From the NCBI GenBank assembly GCA_049600855.1, contig JBMYQA010000201.1, positions 1 through 11,318 of the forward strand: a DNA stretch of 11,318 nt, given 5' to 3'. The position numbers and the translations under genes were made by a program. The notes beneath the pieces were generated by a model that did not search any database, was not told the DNA's origin, and saw only the letters and a list, made by a program, of their open reading frames with translations. This DNA is from JBMYQA01 sp049600855. GTDB taxonomy: Bacteria > Bacteroidota > Bacteroidia > Cytophagales > Flammeovirgaceae. Numbering within the stretch: position 1 is the first letter of the stretch; each line of letters starts with the position of its first letter. Below are positions 6,384 through 11,318 of the stretch, piece by piece.

Positions 6384-6889
6384 CTTTCAATTTTTTTGTC
6401 TGTCTTAAAATATTTTGTTCCCTCGTTAATCTGTTTAATACTTACCATGTACTTTGTTCCTGAATTCATGCGCTGTGAGACCTCTAAAAGTGCTTTTTTC
6501 ATTTCCTGATAGGCAATTTCGGGATCTTGGTACGTATCTTCGAGAATGGCTGTAGTCTGTTGTTTATGTTGATGATGGTTATAATAGACATAGGAAAATG
6601 TCAGAATAATCAATAAACTCGCTGCTACTCTCATGAAGTTTAATACGAGCTTCGGTTTGGTTTTAGAACGATTATGATTGGCTATCTTCCACTTCAATTG
6701 TTCGTCAAAACGTGCAGAGGTTTCCAACGTTTTTTGCTGATCCAAGTAATTAAATAGTGCCTGATACTCTACCAACTCAGGGGCAATGTCTGTACCATTG
6801 AAGTAGGTATTTAGCTGTTGTTCCTCTTCCAAAGAAGCCTCACAAGCCCAATATTTTTCAAGTAACTGGCGAATTTCTTTAGAGTCCAT
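6380..6889 (-). CDS. Single-span membrane anti-sigma factor
   Basis: This 169-residue protein has a cytoplasmic N-terminal part (1-80) with the pattern LLEKYWACEASLEEEQQLNTYF, common at the start of Bacteroidota anti-sigma proteins. One membrane segment follows at about 83-103 (FMRVAASLLIILTFSYVYY), then a roughly 65-residue C-terminal region expected in the periplasm (DPEIAYQEMKKALLEVSQRMNSG). The zinc-binding His/Cys motif of classical ZAS anti-sigma factors is absent; only Cys16 is present. Its start lies inside the sigma-factor gene (11-nt overlap), the usual genetic layout for a sigma/anti-sigma pair made in fixed ratio. It most likely holds the ECF sigma factor inactive at the membrane until an envelope signal arrives. 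The role is inferred mainly from layout and topology. Confidence 0.82.
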   Translation of the reverse strand: MDSKEIRQLLEKYWACEASLEEEQQLNTYFNGTDIAPELVEYQALFNYLDQQKTLETSARFDEQLKWKIANHNRSKTKPKLVLNFMRVAASLLIILTFSYVYYNHHQHKQQTTAILEDTYQDPEIAYQEMKKALLEVSQRMNSGTKYMVSIKQINEGTKYFKTDKKIER

Positions 6890-7388
6890 AGCTTTCTGCT
6901 TTTTGTAATTGTTTGCGAACCTTATCTCGGGCTCTGAATAAATTAACTTTCACTTGGCTGAGTGAAATCTCCATCATGTCGGCTATTTCCTGATAACTAT
7001 ACCCCTCCACATCTCGCAATTGAATCACCAGTTTTTGTTTTTCTGGTAGCGATTCTATGATTTGATGCACATACGCATAAGCATCAGCTACTTCTGCCTG
7101 TCGATCTGGTGTGAGCGCCTGATTGGTTACATCTTGATCGCTCTTATTTTGCTGAAACTTTCGATGCTTTGATTTTAATACATCTAAAGACATATGCTTG
7201 GTCACCTTCATACACCAAGCTTCAACATTCTGATAATCAAGTAACTGCTCTCGCCTATCCCATGCTTTAATAAACACTTCTTGCACCACATCTTCGGCTT
7301 CTGCACGTGTACCCAATAGGCGTAAGGCAAAGCGATACAGCTTATTCTGAAAGGGGAGTACCATTTTTTTAAAATCTTCTAGTAACAT
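6879..7388 (-). CDS. ECF-type RNA polymerase sigma factor
   Basis: This 169-residue sigma-70 family protein holds only regions 2 and 4, as in ECF sigma factors. Region 2 spans about 12-75, with the core-binding segment AEDVVQEVFIKAWDRRE (31-47). Region 4 spans about 104-160, starting with LPEKQKLVIQLRDVEGYSYQ (114-133) and continuing into a helix-turn-helix (EIADMMEISLSQVKVNLFRARDKVR) for -35 recognition. It heads a four-gene leftward operon with a membrane anti-sigma factor and two secreted DUF4252 proteins. The upstream region carries two TGAAAC copies 20 bp apart that could be an ECF-dependent promoter for autoregulation. The ATG at 7388 gives the normal ECF length. The target regulon cannot be read from this window. 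Confidence 0.93.
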   Translation of the reverse strand: MLLEDFKKMVLPFQNKLYRFALRLLGTRAEAEDVVQEVFIKAWDRREQLLDYQNVEAWCMKVTKHMSLDVLKSKHRKFQQNKSDQDVTNQALTPDRQAEVADAYAYVHQIIESLPEKQKLVIQLRDVEGYSYQEIADMMEISLSQVKVNLFRARDKVRKQLQKAESYGL

Positions 7389-7421
7389 GAATCATCCCAG
7401 TTCTTCATCCTTATTGCATTA

Positions 7422-7449
7422 ACGTTTCATTAATTTTGGATGAGTTTCA
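7422..7449 (-). promoter_or_regulatory. Candidate ECF-dependent promoter of the sigma operon
   Basis: On the minus strand TGAAAC occurs at 7449-7444 and again at 7429-7424, exactly 20 bp apart. The second copy runs into CGTTA (7426-7422). A GAAAC-like -35 and a CGTTA -10 would resemble ECF promoters, although the 19-bp spacer (7443-7425) is longer than the usual 16-17. Transcription would begin roughly 25 nt before the ATG at 7388. No good primary-sigma promoter was found on this strand. Confidence 0.35.
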
Positions 7450-7500
7450 ACAGCAACACGACTGTAGCTACTTAAAGTTACAGGCCATTTAGCTATTTTT

Positions 7501-7533
7501 TTTGATTTCCTCACCGATTAAATCATAATTTTC
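7501..7533 (+). promoter_or_regulatory. Bacteroidota-type promoter for the GAF-LuxR gene
   Basis: TTTG (7501-7504) is followed after 21 bp by TAATTTTC (7526-7533), one mismatch from TAnnTTTG. The predicted start near 7539 gives a leader of about 42 nt. The leader holds a small inverted repeat AAATCT-TTT-AGATTT (7561-7575) just before the ATG at 7582, which could form a weak hairpin near the start codon. Confidence 0.45.
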
Positions 7534-7581
7534 TGTATTTCAAACACTTAAGACTTCAAAAAATCTTTTAGATTTACTAAT

Positions 7582-8544
7582 ATGACGGAAACAGACTTTT
7601 ATTCTCATTTATACCAGATTGCCTCTCAACTCAATCGAGAGTTTTCGCTACATGCCGTATTGCGAAGTGCACTCGAAAAAACGGTTCAATTACTTCATTT
7701 AAAAACAGGATGGATTTGGCTGACTCAAGAAAATGCGAAATCGGTTTACCTAGCAGCATCTTATAACCTCCCTCCCGCCCTCAGTAAGCACCCAGAACGC
7801 TTATCGGGTTATTGTTACTGCATTCAAAAGTACTTTGCCGATGATTTAGAGAAAGCCAGCAATATTAGTGAGATCACCTGCACACGACTAAAGGATTTAA
7901 AATCGGGCACCCTAGATTTGATGTTTCACGCGACCATTCCAATTAGCATTAACAATCAAAAAATCGGTTTACTCAATCTCTTGAGTGAAAAAAGCCAGCA
8001 ACTCAGTTCCAAACAGCTTTCGATTTTAAACTTTATTTCTGAACTCATTGCCACGGCTGTTCATCGCAGCCGAACCCGAACGTCTTATACCGATACGCAC
8101 AATTCTACAGACAATTTAAAGTCGATTTTAGAACGCATCTTAATGCCTAAAGTTAATGAACTAGCGAAACAACTCCATCGTGCCAAACACTATGTGAGCA
8201 AGCAAGATTTTGATCATACCCAAAATAGCCTTGAAGCCTCACTGCATGAAACCCAAGCCATTCAACAGCAGCTTGCTTTAATTTTAGAGGCAACGGAAGA
8301 GAACCTCGATCAAGAAAGTACAGGTCATGAATTCCAATACCCCTTTTCCCCACTGACCAATCGCGAATTGGAGGTATTGGCTTTAGTAAAAAAAGGGAAT
8401 ACCAATAAGCAAATCGCTGATTACCTGTTTATTAGCGAGCGAACCGTAAAGTTCCACATGACTTCCCTCCTAGCCAAACTCCAAGCAAAAACCCGCACCG
8501 AAGCCGTTGATTTAGCCATTAAACGTGGGTTAATTGGTATTTAA
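7582..8544 (+). CDS. GAF-domain LuxR-family transcriptional regulator
   Basis: This 320-residue cytoplasmic regulator has two recognisable parts. Residues 1-165 form a GAF sensor domain with typical ends (HATIPISINNQKIGLLNLLS at 116-135). Residues 175-245 are helical and may dimerise. The C-terminal LuxR/NarL helix-turn-helix spans 255-318 (LTNRELEVLALVKKGNTNKQ at 258-277, then IADYLFISERTVKFHM). There is no receiver domain or kinase core, so it is a one-component sensor-regulator rather than a classical response regulator. The GAF domain carries C78, C80 and C100 (GYCYC, then ITCTRL), with H116 nearby, a grouping that could hold a metal or Fe-S centre or act as a redox switch. It sits between two divergently regulated operons and may control the SDR/QueA-like genes 113 bp downstream; this is inference. 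Confidence 0.88.
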   Translation: MTETDFYSHLYQIASQLNREFSLHAVLRSALEKTVQLLHLKTGWIWLTQENAKSVYLAASYNLPPALSKHPERLSGYCYCIQKYFADDLEKASNISEITCTRLKDLKSGTLDLMFHATIPISINNQKIGLLNLLSEKSQQLSSKQLSILNFISELIATAVHRSRTRTSYTDTHNSTDNLKSILERILMPKVNELAKQLHRAKHYVSKQDFDHTQNSLEASLHETQAIQQQLALILEATEENLDQESTGHEFQYPFSPLTNRELEVLALVKKGNTNKQIADYLFISERTVKFHMTSLLAKLQAKTRTEAVDLAIKRGLIGI

Positions 8545-8561
8545 GTAGTTAATCAAACTAT

Positions 8562-8579
8562 CCTGTACCAAAGTACAGG
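8562..8579. promoter_or_regulatory. Palindrome CCTGTAC-CAAA-GTACAGG, operator or weak terminator
   Basis: A perfect 7-bp inverted repeat with a 4-bp centre lies 17 bp after the GAF-LuxR stop and about 45 bp before the promoter of the next operon. No T-tract follows, so an intrinsic terminator is unlikely. A binding site for a dimeric regulator is the better reading. Its centre is about 73 bp from the centre of the second palindrome at 8630-8658. Confidence 0.5.
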
Positions 8580-8603
8580 TCACCTTCTAGCCTATCGTAC
8601 ATA

Positions 8604-8632
8604 TTTTCAGCCTCAAAATAGCATCACCTTTG
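8604..8632 (+). promoter_or_regulatory. Bacteroidota-type promoter for the SDR/QueA-like operon
   Basis: CACCTTTG (8625-8632) is one mismatch from TAnnTTTG and lies 26 nt before the ATG at 8658, a normal short leader. The upstream element is only a T-run (TTTT at 8604-8607, 17 bp away), so this half is weak. The -7 element overlaps the left arm of the inverted repeat at 8630-8658. Confidence 0.45.
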
Positions 8633-8658
8633 TATTGTCACTAAAACAAACAATACAA
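8630..8658. promoter_or_regulatory. Long inverted repeat TTGTATTGT-N11-ACAATACAA at the start site
   Basis: The two 9-bp arms (8630-8638 and 8650-8658) are perfect reverse complements separated by 11 bp. The left arm overlaps the end of the -7 element and the expected transcription start. The right arm ends on the A of the SDR start codon. As DNA it looks like a repressor operator. As RNA it could mask the start codon only if transcription began upstream of 8630. Confidence 0.55.
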
Positions 8659-9365
8659 TGGAAAACAAAAGAACGGCATTAATCACAGGAGCCTCACAAG
8701 GATTAGGGCTCGCTTTGGCAACCGCATTAGCCAAAACTGGTTGGAACTTATTAATCAATGCGCGAAATGCGAAAACCTTATTAGCGGCTAAAAATACCTT
8801 AAGTCAATACACACAAGTCATTGCCATATCTGGAGATGTTCGGGACGAAATTCATTTATTGCAATTAGCTGAGGCGCTGCAAGCCAATCATTGGACACTC
8901 GACCTTGTAGTCAACAACGCTTCCGCATTGGGTGTTTCTCCCATGCCTAATTTGCTAGACCATCCCATTGATGATTTACATGTAGTCTTTCATACCAATA
9001 TCATTGCGCCAATTTCTTTGTTACAGAAAATCAAAACCTACCTGAATGCGAACGCCAAAATCATTAATGTGAGCAGCGATACAGGTGTAGAAGCTTATGA
9101 AACTTGGGGAGCCTATGGCGGAAGTAAAGCGGCCTTAGATCATATCACGGCCATTATGGGTAAGGAAAATCCTCAATTCAAGTGTTATGCATTCGATCCA
9201 GGAGATATGCGTACTAGCATGCACCAAGCTGCCTTTCCCAATGAAGACATTTCCGATCGCCCCTTGCCTACTACACATGCAGTACCAGCATTGCTCACCC
9301 TAATTGCAGATGAGTTACCGAGTGGTCGATATACCAGCAACTCGCTGATCCCTATGAATAGTTAA
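8658..9365 (+). CDS. Short-chain dehydrogenase/reductase paired with a QueA-like protein
   Basis: This 235-residue classical SDR has the NAD(P) loop TGASQGLG (10-17), NNAS (86-89), the catalytic Ser pair at 139-140, and Y153 and K157 (YGGSK). The stretch DPGDMRTSMHQAAFPNEDIS (180-199) is an unusually long, polar substrate-side segment and looks like a subfamily signature. The substrate cannot be deduced. R36 after the second strand (INARN) would suit NADP. The gene is 32 nt upstream of a divergent QueA-like gene on the same strand. As I recall, this neighbour pair also occurs in other bacterial phyla, which would mean the two proteins share a pathway. Two palindromes around its promoter suggest controlled rather than constant expression. 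Confidence 0.88.
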   Translation: MENKRTALITGASQGLGLALATALAKTGWNLLINARNAKTLLAAKNTLSQYTQVIAISGDVRDEIHLLQLAEALQANHWTLDLVVNNASALGVSPMPNLLDHPIDDLHVVFHTNIIAPISLLQKIKTYLNANAKIINVSSDTGVEAYETWGAYGGSKAALDHITAIMGKENPQFKCYAFDPGDMRTSMHQAAFPNEDISDRPLPTTHAVPALLTLIADELPSGRYTSNSLIPMNS

Positions 9366-9397
9366 CCATTTGGTTCAAATACTTAAACCCCAATAAT

Positions 9398-10456
9398 ATG
9401 ATTCCGATTACAACACCTGTTATTGAATTTGATTTACCTAAAGAACTAGCTTGTCCACCACCTACGGAAGCGCGCGGAATAGCCAGAGATCAAGTGAATT
9501 TACTCGTTACCGCTCAAAATGGCGTACACATCCGACACAGCCGTTTTGATCAGCTGGATCGCTGGTTAACCGCAGGAGATGTGTTAGTGGTGAATACTTC
9601 TGCCACCCAAGCAGCTGCTTTGCCAATCCGATTACCTAACCAACAAGAAGGGCGACTTCATTTAAGCACTCAACTTACTGGTCAACGTTGGTTAGCGGAA
9701 ATCAGAGCCATTGAAGGGACAAAAACTAAGCGATGGAAAAAAGGAGAAGTGGACATGCAACTTTCTTTACCCGAAGGTAGTTCCATCACCTTAACAAAGC
9801 GCTATTACAACAATCGAGACTTACTCAACCTTTGGGTCATTGAACTCCACTTAGCGGTTCCTTTAGTCCAATACCTCAATCAACATGGATTAGCCATTAA
9901 ATACGACGGCATTGATAAACCTTATCCCTTATCTTACTACCAAACGTATTTTTCCTTTCATCCAGGCAGTGCTGAAATGCCGTCTGCAAGTAGAGGTTTT
10001 ACCCCATCATTGGTGAATCGTTTATTGAAAAAAGGAGTGGTATTCGCCCCAATTTTACTCCATACAGGCGTTTCTAGCTTAGAGGAAAACGAAAAGCCTT
10101 ATGCCGAATACATGGAAGTGAATCCCATTTCAGCCGCGCTGATGAATCAAGCCAAAGCTGACGAGAAGCGCGTCATTGCCATCGGAACAACAGCCATTCG
10201 AGCCATAGAAAGTGCCGTTGATCACACAGGTCAAGTACGCGCTTTTCGAGGACATACGGAGCTGTTTATTGATTCCAACTATTCACTCCAAGTGGCTGAT
10301 GGGTTGCTCACTGGTTTTCACGAACCTAAGGCTTCTCACCTCCACATACTTCAAGCGATTGCTGGATATGCACATCTGGAAAAAGCATATGAAGCTGCAT
10401 TGCAACAGGGGTATTATTGGCATGAGTTTGGGGATTTACACCTCATTTTGCCTTAA
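9398..10456 (+). CDS. Divergent QueA-like protein (S-adenosylmethionine:tRNA ribosyltransferase-isomerase fold)
   Basis: This 352-residue protein aligns along its length with QueA, which builds the epoxyqueuosine ring on tRNA from S-adenosylmethionine. Recognisable QueA-like blocks are FDLPKELA (11-18), AGDVLVVN (59-66), IGTTAIRAIES (262-272), GHTELFI (285-291), VADGLLTGFHEPKASHLHIL (299-318) and FGDLHLIL (344-351). Several canonical signatures differ: NDTRV is NTSAT (66-70), the GSVAAPTAGLHF region reads GSAEMPSASRGF (190-201), and HVGLGTF reads HTGVSSL (222-228). It is therefore probably a paralogue with a related but different reaction; automated annotation would call it QueA. It is the second gene of an operon with the SDR. 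No tgt or other queuosine gene is nearby. Confidence 0.8.
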   Translation: MIPITTPVIEFDLPKELACPPPTEARGIARDQVNLLVTAQNGVHIRHSRFDQLDRWLTAGDVLVVNTSATQAAALPIRLPNQQEGRLHLSTQLTGQRWLAEIRAIEGTKTKRWKKGEVDMQLSLPEGSSITLTKRYYNNRDLLNLWVIELHLAVPLVQYLNQHGLAIKYDGIDKPYPLSYYQTYFSFHPGSAEMPSASRGFTPSLVNRLLKKGVVFAPILLHTGVSSLEENEKPYAEYMEVNPISAALMNQAKADEKRVIAIGTTAIRAIESAVDHTGQVRAFRGHTELFIDSNYSLQVADGLLTGFHEPKASHLHILQAIAGYAHLEKAYEAALQQGYYWHEFGDLHLILP

Positions 10457-10545
10457 TCATAGAGCAACAACAAGGCGGTTCTACTGAAACAAATAAGCTA
10501 GATTGGCAGCAAAAAAACAATTGAAAATCTGTCATTAAGGAGTAG

Positions 10546-10587
10546 CTAGTGGGTTTAAACACTAAATATTTAGATAAAGTCCACTAG
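10546..10587. terminator. Hairpin between convergent genes, probable terminator
   Basis: CTAGTGG (10546-10552) pairs with CCACTAG (10581-10587). The loop contains a perfect 12-bp palindrome CTAAATATTTAG (10562-10573). The structure lies in the 127-bp gap between the rightward QueA-like gene and the leftward VOC gene, and the right arm covers the VOC stop codon (10584-10586). No long T-tract is present, so strength is uncertain. Confidence 0.5.
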
Positions 10588-11213
10588 TTTAATACTATCA
10601 AACCATTTGGTGTTTGAATGGTGGCCATTAATTCAGGCGCTGTTGCTTCCTCAATGGGTACATGAATGTCGAGCTTTTGAAAGAGTTCTTCAAATGCATG
10701 AGGTTCGGGATGTTTGGCGGTGAGGGAAATGAGTTTACAGCTTACCTCAAGCCCTACGCTTGGATGAATAGAATCTTGCCAATCAATTAGAAATGGCGCG
10801 ATTTCCACCAACGGCGTAGCTAATGGGGTAGTCAACTGCCATTGTAATAAATTGCCATCTGACTTCATACGACTTCCCGCTTCCACCCTTGCCAAATCAG
10901 GATGAATTGCTTTGAGATATGGTGCCTCTTGCATGAGTTGATGGGAAGCTACCGCCCAGCGCGTCAGTCTCCCTTGCGTTAGTCCCGCATCCACCCCCAT
11001 CCATCTTTTTTCTTGAATGGCCTGATTTGCAGGATCGCTGGCAATGATTTCAAAATAACAATGCTGACCTAAGCGTAACAGGGCATTATGCGTTCCTTTT
11101 GTGAGATGCCGCCCACCGACTTGTGGCCTTAGCCCAAAAAGCTGTTCAATTTCTGTCATTCCCTTTTCCAAATCAGGAACGGCGTATACGAGGTGATCTA
11201 GTTTATTTATCAT
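10584..11213 (-). CDS. VOC-superfamily protein, glyoxalase-like domain
   Basis: This 209-residue cytoplasmic protein resembles the glyoxalase-like domain family (PF13468 type) of the vicinal-oxygen-chelate superfamily. The start MINKLDHLVYAVPDLEKGM is the typical first beta strand with a possible metal ligand H7. GGRHLTKGTHNALLRLG (33-49) and CYFEIIASDP (52-61, with E55) follow in the usual order, and the last strand is IQTPNGLIVLN (199-209). Family members bind a divalent metal and act on varied small molecules; the substrate here cannot be told. I chose the ATG at 11213. The reading frame extends upstream to a TTG at 11246, but the extra residues do not resemble the family. The gene is a single leftward unit with no visible operon partner. 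Confidence 0.82.
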   Translation of the reverse strand: MINKLDHLVYAVPDLEKGMTEIEQLFGLRPQVGGRHLTKGTHNALLRLGQHCYFEIIASDPANQAIQEKRWMGVDAGLTQGRLTRWAVASHQLMQEAPYLKAIHPDLARVEAGSRMKSDGNLLQWQLTTPLATPLVEIAPFLIDWQDSIHPSVGLEVSCKLISLTAKHPEPHAFEELFQKLDIHVPIEEATAPELMATIQTPNGLIVLN

Positions 11214-11318
11214 AAATAAAGGAACAAAATGATGTATCGTTAACAATGTACTTATGGTACAAAGGATTGGTGAAATTAGCTATAAATCCATACTACTGTA
11301 CAGAAATAAAAAAGTAAA
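11214..11318. other. Upstream region of the VOC gene, no gene called
   Basis: This AT-rich 105-bp stretch should hold the leftward VOC promoter, but no good TAnnTTTG match with a correctly spaced partner was found; the best is TCATTTTG at 11233-11226 (minus strand). On the plus strand an ATG at 11254 stays open to the window end for 21 codons. It lacks any recognisable family sequence, so it is not called. Confidence 0.4.

Noticed and set aside
8153..8353. Minus-strand 66-codon ORF opposite the GAF-LuxR gene
   Set aside because: It is antisense to the linker and start of the HTH domain of a well supported gene.
10212..10487. Plus-strand 91-codon ORF overlapping the end of the QueA-like gene
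   Set aside because: It is an out-of-frame shadow; the conserved QueA C-terminal blocks are in the other frame.
11214..11246. Upstream extension of the VOC gene from TTG 11246
   Set aside because: The 11 extra residues precede the typical first strand of the domain and the ATG at 11213 is a better start codon.
11246..11318. Short plus-strand ORFs at the right edge (ATG 11246 with stop at 11315; ATG 11254 open to the end)
   Set aside because: Too short, in an AT-rich promoter region, without family resemblance or a matching promoter.

Overview
The window looks like chromosomal DNA of a member of the Bacteroidota. It is AT-rich, ribosome-binding sites are weak or A-rich, and several intergenic regions carry the phylum's promoter type (TTTG, about 20 bp, TAnnTTTG). 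It also holds two DUF4252 proteins behind an ECF sigma/anti-sigma pair, a combination typical of this phylum. No RNA gene, CRISPR array, insertion sequence or phage gene was seen.

Layout, left to right. (1) 1-113: the first 13 codons of a minus-strand gene with a TetR-like N-terminus, with its own promoter and a 17-bp palindrome at the expected transcription start. (2) 446-1606: a YbjN-like protein and a PspA/IM30 protein, closed by a strong terminator at 1641-1674. (3) 1698-5225: four tightly packed or overlapping plus-strand genes that read as a polyprenyl-phosphate pentose pathway. They are a UbiA-type phosphoribosyltransferase, a DprE1-like FAD oxidase, a DprE2-like reductase and a HAD-IB phosphatase. 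In mycobacteria the equivalent steps make decaprenyl-phosphoryl-D-arabinofuranose (DPA). (4) 5282-7388, minus strand: ECF sigma factor, membrane anti-sigma factor and two secreted DUF4252 proteins, in that transcription order. (5) 7582-8544: a one-component GAF-LuxR regulator with three clustered cysteines. (6) 8658-10456: an SDR and a divergent QueA-like protein, behind a promoter flanked by two palindromes. (7) 10584-11213, minus strand: a VOC/glyoxalase-like protein.

The strongest biology is the compact four-gene DPA-type operon in a Gram-negative organism without mycolic acids. Its DprE1-like enzyme has alanine where the benzothiazinone-target cysteine sits in mycobacteria. No arabinosyltransferase or acceptor gene lies in the window, so the final glycoconjugate is unknown. 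Envelope functions recur: PspA, a lipid-linked sugar, and an ECF/anti-sigma system with secreted partners. The second point of interest is the SDR/QueA-like pair: the second gene keeps the QueA fold but has lost several of the family's most conserved signatures, so its usual annotation as a queuosine enzyme is doubtful.
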